DNA of 34,666 nt from Clostridia bacterium (GTDB taxonomy: Bacteria; Bacillota; Clostridia; Christensenellales; Borkfalkiaceae). The stretch is from the NCBI GenBank assembly GCA_017626135.1, contig JAGAJI010000017.1, positions 1 through 34,666 on the forward strand, in the 5' to 3' direction. Under the pieces are notes generated by a model. That model was not told the origin of the DNA. It worked only from the letters and a program-made list of their open reading frames with translations, and did not search any database. Of the stretch, positions 1 through 7,037 are shown one piece after another. Position 1 is the first letter of the stretch; the number at the start of each line of letters is the position of its first letter. The position numbers were made by a program, and so were the translations under genes.

Positions 1-1
1 C

Positions 2-265
2 AAGAAGTTATCGGGAAAACAGGTCGAACCCGAACCCGAGCCCACGAAAAACAGAATCACGCTGGATAAATTAGTCGCGCAAGAGCGCGCGCAAAAAGCG
101 GAAGAGCGGACGCGCTCCAAGGCAAAATTCAGCCTGTGGCTGCAAGATAAATTCCCCGTTTTTCATCGTAAAAAGGATATTCCCGTCGAGAAGAATACCG
201 TGCTTGAACAACTACCTGCCCCCCTCGAAGAGGAATCCGACACGGATTTCCTCGACAAAATTTAA
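2..265 (+). CDS. C-terminal end of an unidentified protein (partial)
   Basis: An open frame enters from the left edge and gives 87 residues before a TAA stop. The visible part is highly charged: a Lys/Glu/Arg-rich stretch with likely helical character, a short aromatic patch (FSLWLQDKFPVFH) and an acidic tail ending DFLDKI. No membrane segment or catalytic motif is visible, so I cannot name it. It is the only plus-strand gene in the left 29 kb and converges on the phosphatase gene at 360-818, with a 16-bp hairpin between them. Codon use is like the neighbours. The stretch coding for QLPAPLEE contains one copy (213-222) of the dispersed 10-mer reported in the findings. The frame is well supported by its convergent position and the terminator-like hairpin after it, but the function is unknown. 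Confidence 0.6.
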   Translation, partial: KKLSGKQVEPEPEPTKNRITLDKLVAQERAQKAEERTRSKAKFSLWLQDKFPVFHRKKDIPVEKNTVLEQLPAPLEEESDTDFLDKI

Positions 266-314
266 GAAGAAAAGAATGCGGTCATATAGTCAAACGAGGT
301 CGCTTTTAATCGAA

Positions 315-351
315 CACCGCCCCCGAAAGTCTACGACTTTCGGGGGCGGTG
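315..351. terminator. Bidirectional terminator-like hairpin between convergent genes
   Basis: A perfect 16-bp inverted repeat (315-330 with 336-351) surrounds a 5-nt loop, ctacg. It lies between the stop of the plus-strand partial gene and the stop of the minus-strand phosphatase gene. No clear T-tract follows on either strand, so intrinsic termination would rest on the very stable GC-rich stem. It could instead be a transcript-end or insulating hairpin. Confidence 0.65.
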
Positions 352-359
352 CCTCGCAT

Positions 360-818
360 TTATATAAGTGTTTTCAACAATCCTTCGAGTCCTCTGACAA
401 GGTCTTGATAGGTCGCCGTAAAGTCCCCCGTATACCACGGGTCCGCAACCTCTCCGCCACCTGCGAAGTCCGGCAGTTTTTTGCATTTCTCCGCATTTTT
501 CGCGCCCACGATTTTCCTCGCGCGGCGCACGTTGCTCTCGTCCATGCAAAGGAGCAAATCGTAATACTCCCCGTCCGCTTCGGTCAGCAGTTGCGCCCGT
601 TTCCCCTCGCAGAAAATGCCATGCTTTTGGAGTTCCGTTTTGGCAGGAGGATAGACGGGATTGCCCACGCCGTTCCAAATTTCTTCGGTGGAGACGGCGG
701 AGGACGCAACGTCAAACTCTCCCGCCCTTCCAAGCTTTTTCACCATATCCTTAAAGATAAATTCCGCCATCGGTGAACGGCATATATTGCCGTGGCAAAC
801 GAACATAATCTTATACAT
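360..818 (-). CDS. Low-molecular-weight protein tyrosine phosphatase
   Basis: This 152-residue protein is the usual length for the family. It begins with the P-loop CHGNICRS: catalytic Cys8 and Arg14 form the CX5R phosphate-binding loop, followed by a serine. The general-acid Asp is likely in the C-terminal ADPWY motif. Such cytosolic enzymes dephosphorylate phosphotyrosine or phosphoarginine proteins; the substrate cannot be told here. The start ATG follows AGAGG and overlaps the end of the FeoB-associated gene by 8 nt, so it is the last gene of the feo operon and probably translationally coupled to it. A regulatory role in iron uptake is only suggested by position. A 16-bp hairpin follows the stop. 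Confidence 0.9.
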   Translation of the reverse strand: MYKIMFVCHGNICRSPMAEFIFKDMVKKLGRAGEFDVASSAVSTEEIWNGVGNPVYPPAKTELQKHGIFCEGKRAQLLTEADGEYYDLLLCMDESNVRRARKIVGAKNAEKCKKLPDFAGGGEVADPWYTGDFTATYQDLVRGLEGLLKTLI

Positions 819-999
819 GGGTATCCTCTTCGGGATTTTTATCGTCTTTTCCGACGCCGCAAACGCCTGCGTGCGGACAGCCCTGACAGCCGCAACCGCA
901 GCCCGTTTTTCCTTTCTTTTTTTGTACGATCAGGTAGACGACGATGCCTATCACGAGCACCGCGCTCCCTACGATCAAAGCAATATCAATCGGTTGCAT
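811..999 (-). CDS. FeoB-associated Cys-rich membrane protein
   Basis: This small protein of 62 residues has one N-terminal membrane helix (about residues 6-25). A short Lys-rich cytosolic stretch and a Cys cluster follow (GCGCGCQGCPHAGVC), then an acidic tail. That arrangement is the hallmark of the small FeoB-associated proteins found beside feoB in Firmicutes. A role as a metal-binding partner of FeoB is generally proposed but not proven. The start ATG lies just after the feoB stop and is preceded by GAGG, which itself lies in the feoB 3' end. The gene overlaps the next one, so co-transcription and coupled translation are likely. The gene is too short for similarity alone, but the position and the Cys motif make the call firm. 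Confidence 0.88.
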   Translation of the reverse strand: MQPIDIALIVGSAVLVIGIVVYLIVQKKKGKTGCGCGCQGCPHAGVCGVGKDDKNPEEDTHV

Positions 1000-1001
1000 T
1001 T

Positions 1002-3311
1002 TTACACCTCTTCACGGGATTTGCGTTTCTTCTCCGCGTCCTTTTTATCCATGTATTTGTTGTAGAGCACGATCCCCACGACGGTGAGCGCCGCAACGAC
1101 GATCCAGACGGCTACGGGCCATACGAATTGTCCGACCGTGTACACGATCGTCGATACCAAATACGAGGTGAACACCCAGAACAGCAACGTCCACTTGAAC
1201 TTGCCCTTGCCGATTTCCCCTCTTGCCGCCGCCACCGCCGCAAAGCAGGGAATGGTCAACATATTGAAGGCGATGAAGGAGATGAGCGCAGGCGCACCGA
1301 TACCCGTTTCCTGAATCATGATCATGACTTCCGAGACGCCGTCCTCACTCACGCCGGCAAAGGACGTTGCCAAGCACGCCGCGAAGGTACCGAACGCCGC
1401 GATGACGTCCTCTTTCGCAATCAAGCCGAGGAGCGCCGCTACCGCGAACACCCAGCCGTTGCTATTGAGTTGGCTACCAAAGCCCAAGGGGGTGAACAGG
1501 GGCTGAATGAACTGCCCGAGGGACGCCAAAATGGACAGGTCGGTATGGGCGAATTCCTCGTCGCCGACGGTGATATAGCCCACGTGTTGCCAGTTCCACT
1601 TGAAGTTGGACAGAAACCAAATGACGACGCAGGAAATGAGAATGATGGTAAACGCCTTCTGCAAGAAGTGTTTTGCCTTATCCCAAAGGTGGAGCATCAA
1701 ATTTTTGAACCCGGGCAGGTGGTAGGTGGGGAGCTCCATGATGAAGGGAGACGCCTCACCGCGCTGGGTGGTATTCCGCATCACGAGCAGGGATACGAGC
1801 GCCGTCACGATCCCGAGCAAGTACATCGAGTAGGTGATGACGTCCGCATTCCCTACGCCGAACGCCTGTACGATTGCGCCCGACACCGCCAACAGAATGG
1901 GCATCTTCGCGCCGCAGGAGAAGAAGGGAATGACGCGAACGGTCGCCTCACGCTCCCGCTCGTCCGCCATGGTACGGGTATTGATCATCGCAGGCACCGA
2001 ACACCCAAAGCCCATAATCATGGGCATGAACGCTCTGCCCGACACGCCGAAACGGCGGAAAATCCGATCGAGCATGAACGCCACGCGCGCCATGTAGCCC
2101 GAGTCCTCCAAAATGGAGAAGAACAGGAATAAAACGAGGATCTGCGGCAGGAAGGAGAGCACCGAGGCTACCCCACCCCAAACGCCGTCGCAAATAAATC
2201 CGACGATGACTTTGTTCGCCTGCAAGCCTTCCAACCCGAGGGCAAGCCACTCGCCGATCTGATCGGTGAGCAGCTCCATCGCATTGAACAAAACGATGCC
2301 GGGGGAGTGGATCCCTTTGCTGAAAAAGATGCCGCCGACAACCGATTCGCTGATATTGCCGCACCATTCTCCGAACGCCGGGATCAGACCGAGATACAGG
2401 AAGTTTTCCGAGAAAGTCATGTGGAAAATGGCAAACATGATGACGAGGAAAATGGGAATCCCGAACCACTTATGGGTGAGAATTTTGTCCGCTTTGTCCG
2501 ATTTGGACAGTTCCTCGTAGTCGAGTTTTCTCGCTCTCGTCAGCGTGGACGAGAAGTGCTTGGTGATGTATTTATACCGCGCGTCGGCGATCGCTGCCTC
2601 CGTGTCCCCGTGGAAGGCGTCGTTGACGAGGTTTTCGCGAATGAACGCCTGCGCCGCGCGTGCCTCGGCAGGGTGCGCCGCCACCTCGATTGCATCCTTC
2701 TCCACCAACTTGATCGCATGGAAGAGGGGGGCTTCCACCTCTTTGAGCCGCAGGGCGATCTCCGCGTTGGAAATCGCCGAACCGAGCGCCGATTCTTTGA
2801 GCACGCTCGTGCCCTTGCGGGGCGTTTTCACCGCCTCGACGGCGCGATCCATGAGCTTTTCCACATTGTCGCCTTTGAGCGCGGATACTTCCACCACCGC
2901 AAATCCGATGCGTTTTTCCAACGTCTTGACGTCGATGCGATCGCCCCGCTTATCGAGTACGTCCGTCATGTTGAGCGCCACCACCATGGGCACGTCGAGC
3001 TCCATGAGCTGCGTGGTTAAGTACAGGTTGCGCTCCAGGTTGGTCGCGTCAACGATATTGATGACGCAATCGGGATGTTCTTCGAGAATGAAGTTCCTCG
3101 CCACCACTTCCTCGGGGGTGTAGGGGGACAGGGAATAAATCCCCGGCAAATCGACGATGTCGACGGGGGTATCCCCTTTTTTATAAGTACCTTCACGCTT
3201 GTCGACGGTGACGCCGGGCCAGTTGCCCACGTGGGCGGTACTGCCCGTCAGCGCGTTAAACAGCGTCGTTTTCCCCGAGTTGGGGTTTCCTACTAATGCA
3301 AATTTTAACAT
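1002..3311 (-). CDS. feoB: Ferrous iron transporter FeoB
   Basis: This 769-residue protein is the GTP-dependent inner-membrane Fe(II) transporter. The N-terminal G domain shows G1 GNPNSGKTT (residues 8-16), the G2 region GVTVDK (33-38), G3 DLPG (54-57) and G4 NMTD (about 118). A helical GDI-like linker and a polytopic membrane domain follow, with two gate-type repeats (the first near SFLPQILVLF and MARVAFMLDR, the other near PFFSCGAKMPIL). Both gate regions carry the Cys residues (GFGCSVPA, FFSCGAKMP) typical of FeoB. The start ATG is preceded by AAGGAG. It lies 114 nt downstream of feoA in the same operon; one copy of the intergenic repeat fills part of that gap. It is expected to respond to iron through the palindromes upstream of feoA. 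Confidence 0.98.
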   Translation of the reverse strand: MLKFALVGNPNSGKTTLFNALTGSTAHVGNWPGVTVDKREGTYKKGDTPVDIVDLPGIYSLSPYTPEEVVARNFILEEHPDCVINIVDATNLERNLYLTTQLMELDVPMVVALNMTDVLDKRGDRIDVKTLEKRIGFAVVEVSALKGDNVEKLMDRAVEAVKTPRKGTSVLKESALGSAISNAEIALRLKEVEAPLFHAIKLVEKDAIEVAAHPAEARAAQAFIRENLVNDAFHGDTEAAIADARYKYITKHFSSTLTRARKLDYEELSKSDKADKILTHKWFGIPIFLVIMFAIFHMTFSENFLYLGLIPAFGEWCGNISESVVGGIFFSKGIHSPGIVLFNAMELLTDQIGEWLALGLEGLQANKVIVGFICDGVWGGVASVLSFLPQILVLFLFFSILEDSGYMARVAFMLDRIFRRFGVSGRAFMPMIMGFGCSVPAMINTRTMADEREREATVRVIPFFSCGAKMPILLAVSGAIVQAFGVGNADVITYSMYLLGIVTALVSLLVMRNTTQRGEASPFIMELPTYHLPGFKNLMLHLWDKAKHFLQKAFTIILISCVVIWFLSNFKWNWQHVGYITVGDEEFAHTDLSILASLGQFIQPLFTPLGFGSQLNSNGWVFAVAALLGLIAKEDVIAAFGTFAACLATSFAGVSEDGVSEVMIMIQETGIGAPALISFIAFNMLTIPCFAAVAAARGEIGKGKFKWTLLFWVFTSYLVSTIVYTVGQFVWPVAVWIVVAALTVVGIVLYNKYMDKKDAEKKRKSREEV

Positions 3312-3401
3312 ACTTTCTCCTTACTTTTATTACGTATATGCGATTTTTCAATCGTTTATGACGACGAGTTTTTCCCCTCTGCCAAGCGCCCGTTTTGGAA
3401 C

Positions 3402-3425
3402 TCAACGCAGACATGGGTGCCCCGT
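3402..3425 (-). repeat. Intergenic motif B, copy 1 (after feoA)
   Basis: On the coding strand the TAA of feoA is followed at once by ACGGGGCACCCATGTCTGCG and then TTGA. It is one of six related copies (5730, 7011, 9156, 9961, 27752) that lie in gaps between co-oriented genes and contain an ATG without a Shine-Dalgarno. Confidence 0.75.
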
Positions 3426-3647
3426 TTACTCGATTTCCACGTGCGCCGCCTCCGCTTTTCGAAGCGTAAGCTCATAGCCGCGCAGAGCAATTTCGATGGG
3501 ATCGCCCAAGGGCGCTTTTTTACGCAGATACACTTCCGCGCCCGGCGTGATCCCCATATCGAAGAGCCTCCGACGAATCGCGCCCTCGCCGTTGACTGCC
3601 GTCACCTTTCCTCTTTCTCCGATCGACAATTCTGACAAAAGTTTCAT
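3426..3647 (-). CDS. feoA: Ferrous iron transport accessory protein FeoA
   Basis: The product is a 73-residue SH3-like cytosolic protein that assists FeoB. The characteristic core RRRLFDMGITPGAEV is present at about residues 25-39, followed by the beta-rich PIEIALRGYELTLRKAEA end. I chose the ATG at 3647 because AGGAG sits 7 nt upstream; the longer frame from 3665 would place the RBS inside the gene. It is the first gene of the feo operon and has a strong sigma-A promoter 82 nt upstream of the start. The intergenic repeat begins directly after its TAA stop. Confidence 0.96.
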   Translation of the reverse strand: MKLLSELSIGERGKVTAVNGEGAIRRRLFDMGITPGAEVYLRKKAPLGDPIEIALRGYELTLRKAEAAHVEIE

Positions 3648-3671
3648 TTTGATTCTCCTTCTCAAATTTTC

Positions 3672-3685
3672 TTAACCGTGGTTAA
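3672..3685. promoter_or_regulatory. Palindromic operator in the feo 5' leader
   Basis: The perfect palindrome TTAACCGTGGTTAA lies between the feo transcription start and the feoA RBS. A second, imperfect copy lies at 3765-3778. The palindrome size and the A/T-rich flanks fit a dimeric metalloregulator such as the DtxR/MntR-like protein encoded at 5332-5706. The assignment of the regulator is inference. Confidence 0.7.
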
Positions 3686-3728
3686 TTTTCAATACAAATA
3701 AAAAGCGGAACATCAATTTCCGTATAAC

Positions 3729-3757
3729 ACTATACCACATTTATATGCGTTTGTCAA
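3729..3757 (-). promoter_or_regulatory. Sigma-A promoter of feoA-feoB
   Basis: Read on the minus strand: TTGACA (3757-3752), 17-nt spacer, TATAGT (3734-3729). It is a near-consensus promoter, with palindromes on both sides, consistent with strong expression held down by an iron-dependent repressor. Confidence 0.88.
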
Positions 3758-3764
3758 CTAAAAA

Positions 3765-3778
3765 TTAACCAAAGTTAA
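3765..3778. promoter_or_regulatory. Second feo operator copy upstream of the -35
   Basis: TTAACCAAAGTTAA lies 7 bp upstream of the feo -35 hexamer and is an imperfect copy of the palindrome at 3672-3685. Two like sites bracketing one promoter suggest cooperative repression. The binding protein is inferred, not shown. Confidence 0.62.
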
Positions 3779-3816
3779 GAATTTTTTTGAAAAATTTTTT
3801 GTGTTCATGATTTATG

Positions 3817-3843
3817 AAAAAAAGCAGCCGCGCTTGCGACTGC
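3817..3843 (-). terminator. Rho-independent terminator of the ruvB/regulator unit
   Basis: On the minus strand the stem GCAGTCGC/GCGGCTGC (one G-T pair, loop AAGC) is followed by seven T residues. It lies 13 nt after the stop of the flavodoxin-like gene and separates that unit from the feo promoter. Confidence 0.88.
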
Positions 3844-3855
3844 CTATGTCCCCTA

Positions 3856-4395
3856 TTATACCTTCTTGCCCATTTCGTACGCTTGCGCAAACGCAGGGGT
3901 GTTGCGAATTTCTCCCTTTTCGTATACGCCCGTGCCGTAGATCACGCCCATTTCCTTCCCGCCTTCCACACAATCGGCGTAGCCGCGGAAGCAGGCGAAC
4001 GTCGTTTCACAGGATTCCTTCTCCGTATCCGCGCAAGTGGCTATGTAGTAAAATTCCTTGTTCTTAACTTCCAACCAACGCGCCACCGTTCTGTCAATGA
4101 CGGCTTTGAGCTGTGCGTCGACGGAGTAGAAATACACGGGGCTAGCCAACACGAGCACGTCGGCGTCGATCATCTTTTGCAAGATTTCCCCCATATCGTC
4201 CTTACTCACGCATTGACCGCCGCTTTTTCTGCAATAGTAACAGCCCTTGCAGGGCGCGACGTTCTTCTCCGCCACGCGGATTTTTTCGACCTCGTTGCCG
4301 CTTTCCTGCGCTCCGCGCATAAATTCGTCGCAGAGCAGGTCGGAATTGCCGCCCTTTCTGGGACTTCCCGATAAAATCAAAACTTTTTTACTCAG
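3856..4395 (-). CDS. Flavodoxin-like NAD(P)H-dependent oxidoreductase, probable CTG start
   Basis: This 179-residue protein begins with KKVLILSGSPRKGGNSD, the FMN phosphate-binding loop of the flavodoxin-like (NADPH-dependent FMN reductase) fold. It has the CKGCYYCRKSGGQC Cys cluster that iron-sulfur flavoprotein relatives carry, and the ASPVYFYSVDAQLKAVIDR segment typical of the family. It probably reduces flavin, quinone or another small acceptor in the cytosol; the substrate is unknown. No ATG, GTG or TTG lies near the conserved N-terminus. The only codon correctly spaced from a Shine-Dalgarno (AGAGG, 7-nt spacer) is CTG at 4395, so I place the start there. It lies 20 nt after the EamA gene and ends in a good terminator. 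Sitting with a metalloregulator and next to feo, a role in iron reduction is possible but only inferred. Confidence 0.85.
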   Translation of the reverse strand: MSKKVLILSGSPRKGGNSDLLCDEFMRGAQESGNEVEKIRVAEKNVAPCKGCYYCRKSGGQCVSKDDMGEILQKMIDADVLVLASPVYFYSVDAQLKAVIDRTVARWLEVKNKEFYYIATCADTEKESCETTFACFRGYADCVEGGKEMGVIYGTGVYEKGEIRNTPAFAQAYEMGKKV

Positions 4396-4415
4396 ACGTA
4401 TACCTCTATGATTGA

Positions 4416-5282
4416 TTATGTAAAGATTGCCATACAGAGGGAACCCGTCGCCAAAAGTGCGAGCCCCAACCACGTTTTTGCGGACGGTTTCTCTTTCAAA
4501 AAGAGGACCGAGAATACCACCGTGAGCACGATGCTCAATTTGTCGATGGGTACGACGACGCTTACCTGCCCCTGCTGAATGGCGTAATAGTAGCACAGCC
4601 AGCTCCCGCCCGTGGCAAACCCCGACAGCACGAGGAAAAGCAGTTCTTTGCCCTTGATCTCCTTGACCGATTTGGTCTCCTTGCGAAAGAACACGATCCC
4701 CCACGCCATCACGAGCACGACGCCCGTGCGGATTGCCGTCGCGGCGTTGGAATTGACGTTCTCAATCCCGATTTTGGAGAGAATGGACGTCGCCGCCGCA
4801 AACAGGGCGGACAGGAGCGCAAAGACGAGCCAAGCCCGTTTCGCCTTGTCTTCCGAACGTTTGATTTCCGTCATCAAAAAGGTTCCCGCTGCAACCGCCG
4901 CCAAGCAGAGCAGCTTTACCCACCAGAGCGTCCTCTCTTCGGGGAACACCAAAATGGCGATGAGCACGGAGAACACGACGCTCGATTTGTCCACCGCCGC
5001 CACTTTGGAGACTTCTCCCAAGGACAGGGCTTTGAAATAGCAGATCCAGCTCCCGCCCGTGGCAAGCCCCGATAAAATGAGAAAGACGAGCGACTTGGGG
5101 TCAATCGTCGCAAGCGTCGCATACGCGCCCGTGATCAGCACGATCAGCCAGGCGAACACGAACACCACGCCCGTGCGAATCGCTGTCGCCACGTCTGAAT
5201 TGACGTCTTTCATTCCGCATTTCGAAAGTATTGCCGTGACACCTGCAAAAATTGCGGAAAACACAGCCGCAACAATCCACAT
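4416..5282 (-). CDS. EamA/DMT-family transporter
   Basis: This 288-residue membrane protein has about ten hydrophobic helices arranged as two homologous halves. Residues 1-50 and about 145-195 both read as a SA-F-A--T-ILSK-G---VNS-ATAIRTGVV pattern, the internal duplication of the drug/metabolite transporter superfamily. Each half also has the -ATGGSW-CY--A- helix (ATGGSWICYFKAL and ATGGSWLCYYYAI). The substrate is unknown; metabolites, nucleotide sugars and drugs are all known in the family. The start follows GGAGG with a 6-nt spacer. It lies between the metalloregulator (49-nt gap) and the flavodoxin-like gene. The stretch coding for QQGQVSV carries a copy (4563-4572) of the dispersed 10-mer. 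Confidence 0.92.
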   Translation of the reverse strand: MWIVAAVFSAIFAGVTAILSKCGMKDVNSDVATAIRTGVVFVFAWLIVLITGAYATLATIDPKSLVFLILSGLATGGSWICYFKALSLGEVSKVAAVDKSSVVFSVLIAILVFPEERTLWWVKLLCLAAVAAGTFLMTEIKRSEDKAKRAWLVFALLSALFAAATSILSKIGIENVNSNAATAIRTGVVLVMAWGIVFFRKETKSVKEIKGKELLFLVLSGFATGGSWLCYYYAIQQGQVSVVVPIDKLSIVLTVVFSVLFLKEKPSAKTWLGLALLATGSLCMAIFT

Positions 5283-5331
5283 AACCAGCCTCCAAACGCT
5301 TTATCCCTTGCAGTAAAAAACTTCTTTCGCT

Positions 5332-5706
5332 TTATTTCCCCTTGACTTTTGCCTTCATCATGGAGAAGGTTTCTTCGGAGATATGGTGCTCCATGTGACA
5401 AGCGTCCTTCTCCGCCGTCGGGGCAGACACGCCGCAGGAAATCAGAAAATCCCGAATGATGCAATGCTTTTCATACACCGCCTCGGCGTATTTTTTTCCC
5501 TCTTGCGTGAGGAATAAGTGCTTCCCTTCCTCGTAGAGGTAGCCGTGTTCGACGAGAATTTTCATCGCCTTATTCACCGCCGCTTGCGACACGTTCATGC
5601 GCTTTGCCACGTCCACTCTGTGCACGGCGTCCTGCTCTCCACTGAGCACCAAAATACTCTCTAAGTAGTCCTCACCCGATTGATTATACTTGATAGAACC
5701 GTTCAT
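5332..5706 (-). CDS. DtxR/MntR-family metal-dependent transcriptional regulator
   Basis: This protein of 124 residues has an N-terminal winged helix-turn-helix (VDVAKRMNVSQAAVNKAMKIL, residues about 37-57, wing near YEEGKHLFLT) and a helical metal-binding/dimer domain. Metal-ligand positions known from MntR are present: Asp and Glu in GEDYLESIL, and Glu/His in CHMEHHISEE. The C-terminal SH3-like domain of DtxR/IdeR is missing, so it is the short MntR-like architecture. I chose the ATG at 5706 because AGGGG precedes it; the longer frame lacks an RBS. The feo promoter 2 kb away has two matched palindromes, so iron (or manganese) control of feo is the simplest reading. Which metal it senses cannot be decided here. 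Confidence 0.9.
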   Translation of the reverse strand: MNGSIKYNQSGEDYLESILVLSGEQDAVHRVDVAKRMNVSQAAVNKAMKILVEHGYLYEEGKHLFLTQEGKKYAEAVYEKHCIIRDFLISCGVSAPTAEKDACHMEHHISEETFSMMKAKVKGK

Positions 5707-5729
5707 AATTTCCCCTCTTTTTATCATTC

Positions 5730-5752
5730 GTCAAATACATGGTATGCCCGTA
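5730..5752 (-). repeat. Intergenic motif B, copy 2 (before the metalloregulator)
   Basis: On the minus strand this copy reads ACGGGCATACCATGTATTTG, just upstream of the metalloregulator's RBS. It matches the copies at 9156 and 9961 through GGGCATACCATGT and then diverges. Confidence 0.65.
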
Positions 5753-5757
5753 TTGAA

Positions 5758-5786
5758 ATAATTGCCCTTTTGCTTTTTATTGTCGA
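5758..5786 (-). promoter_or_regulatory. Possible weak promoter for the metalloregulator unit
   Basis: On the minus strand TCGACA (5786-5781), a 17-nt spacer and AATTAT (5763-5758) match the sigma-A pattern at 5 of 6 and 4 of 6 positions. It would allow the regulator, transporter and flavodoxin-like genes to be transcribed apart from ruvB-queA. Confidence 0.35.
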
Positions 5787-5839
5787 GCCGCTTAATGCGC
5801 GCCTCCGATTTGCGGAAGTTGAAATACGAAGGGCTTACA

Positions 5840-5979
5840 AGGCGCAACGAAGAAATGCGCAGGGCTCCCCCTAACTTTGGTTTTAGAACCGAGCAGTTCA
5901 AGGCGCGCCGAGGGAGCGTACCGAGTAGTACGTAACCGAGGCGCAACGAAGAAATGCGACGCGTTATAAAATCAAAGTT
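5840..5979. repeat. Repeat element with 20-bp direct repeats and inverted ends
   Basis: The 20-mer aggcgcaacgaagaaatgcg occurs twice, exactly, at 5840-5859 and 5939-5958. Between them lie a small inverted repeat (cgtac/gtacg at 5917-5932) and a related copy of the opening (aggcgcgccgaggg). A 13-bp inverted pair with one mismatch joins 5873-5885 to 5967-5979; the right arm is the natural 3' end of queA. No protein is plausibly encoded. The make-up suggests a small non-autonomous repeat lodged after queA. I cannot name its family. Confidence 0.6.
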
Positions 5980-7001
5980 CCGTCGCCGAAACTAAAAAAG
6001 CGATACTTATGCTCCACCGCGTACTTGTACACGTCCAAAATTTCTTCCCGACCCGTCATGCACGCAACCAACATGATCAGCGTACTCTCGGGCAGGTGGA
6101 AATTCGTGACGAGCGCGTCGACGCATTTCATTTTGTAGGGCGGGTAGAGGAAAATTTCCGTATCGCCGCTGCAAGCTTTCACCATGCCGTGCTCGTCCGC
6201 GACGCTCTCCAAGGTACGCACGGAAGTCGTGCCCACGGCGATGACTCGCCGTCCCTCGCGTTTCGCGCGATTGATAATCTCCGCCGCCTCGGGTTTGATC
6301 TCGTAGTGTTCCGAGTGCATCTTGTGGTCGGTGATGATCTCCTCGCTGACGGGACGGAAGGTGCCCAGTCCCACGTGGAGGAGTACTTCGGCAATCTCCA
6401 CGCCCTTGGCTTTGATCTTCTCCAAAAGCTCCTGCGTGAAATGCAGTCCTGCCGTCGGCGCCGCCGCCGAGCCGTCCACCTTGCTGTATACCGTGTTATA
6501 GCGGGACTGGTTTTTCAGCTTTTCGTGGATATAGGGGGGCAGAGGCATGGTGCCCACGCGGCTGACGATATCCTCAAACGTGCCCTCGTAGGAAAACTCC
6601 ACGATGCGCTCCCCCGTTTCCGTGATGTCCTTCACCACAAAAGAGAGTTCGTCCCCGATGGTCATCTTCACGCCGATTTTCCCCTTTTTCCCGGGCCGCA
6701 TCAACACTTCCCACGTGTGGAGGTCGTAGCGTTTGAGAAGGAGCACTTCCACCACACCACCGTGGGGCGTGCGCGCGTACATACGCGCGGGAATGACCTT
6801 CGTGTTGTTGACGACGAGCACGTCGCCCGCCTGCAAATAGTCGACGATATCCCTGAAAATCCTGTCCTCGATCTTTTTCGTCTTTCTATCGTACACCAAA
6901 AGCCGCGAGGAATCCCGAGGCTCCGCCGGCGTCTGCGCAATTTGACTTTCGGGCAGATCGTAATAGAAATCACTTTTTTTATACTGTACTTTTTCTTCCA
7001 T
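5964..7001 (-). CDS. queA: S-adenosylmethionine:tRNA ribosyltransferase-isomerase QueA
   Basis: This 345-residue protein is full length. It transfers and isomerises the ribosyl part of SAM onto 7-aminomethyl-7-deazaguanine in tRNA, making epoxyqueuosine at the wobble position. Family motifs are present: DLPESQIAQTPAEPRDSSRLL at the N-terminus, HTWEVLMRPGKKGKIG, SAAAPTAGLHFT, HVGLGTFRPV, TTSVRTLE and the C-terminal FHLPESTLIMLVA and FFSFGD. The start is 36 nt after the ruvB stop. Its Shine-Dalgarno is weak, and an intergenic repeat occupies that gap, so expression may depend on coupling. The 3' end forms one arm of the inverted pair of the repeat element that follows. Confidence 0.97.
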   Translation of the reverse strand: MEEKVQYKKSDFYYDLPESQIAQTPAEPRDSSRLLVYDRKTKKIEDRIFRDIVDYLQAGDVLVVNNTKVIPARMYARTPHGGVVEVLLLKRYDLHTWEVLMRPGKKGKIGVKMTIGDELSFVVKDITETGERIVEFSYEGTFEDIVSRVGTMPLPPYIHEKLKNQSRYNTVYSKVDGSAAAPTAGLHFTQELLEKIKAKGVEIAEVLLHVGLGTFRPVSEEIITDHKMHSEHYEIKPEAAEIINRAKREGRRVIAVGTTSVRTLESVADEHGMVKACSGDTEIFLYPPYKMKCVDALVTNFHLPESTLIMLVACMTGREEILDVYKYAVEHKYRFFSFGDGTLIL

Positions 7002-7010
7002 AATCTTAAC

Positions 7011-7036
7011 TCAACAAATACATGGGTGCCTCGTTT
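7011..7036 (-). repeat. Intergenic motif B, copy 3 (ruvB-queA gap)
   Basis: The minus strand reads ACGAGGCACCCATGTATTTG then TTGAG, 4 nt after the ruvB TGA. It fills most of the 36-nt gap and its ATG opens a five-codon frame that ends at TAA just before the queA start. Confidence 0.7.
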
Positions 7037-7037
7037 C

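Noticed and set aside
792-2132. Long plus-strand open frames opposite feoB, ruvB, rsmA, smc and plsX
   Set aside because: They are shadows of real minus-strand genes, rich in Arg/His from the complementary codons, without RBS or family motifs.
3402-3425. Resemblance of motif B (CAACGCAGACATGGG) to a cDNA template-switching oligonucleotide
   Set aside because: The match is partial, the copies vary at several positions, and they sit at biologically sensible places after stop codons in otherwise intact operons. Adapter contamination would be identical and would break the assembly.
5731-5946. A 71-residue open frame on the minus strand
   Set aside because: It lies entirely within the repeat element and motif B copy 2, has no RBS, and has low-quality composition.
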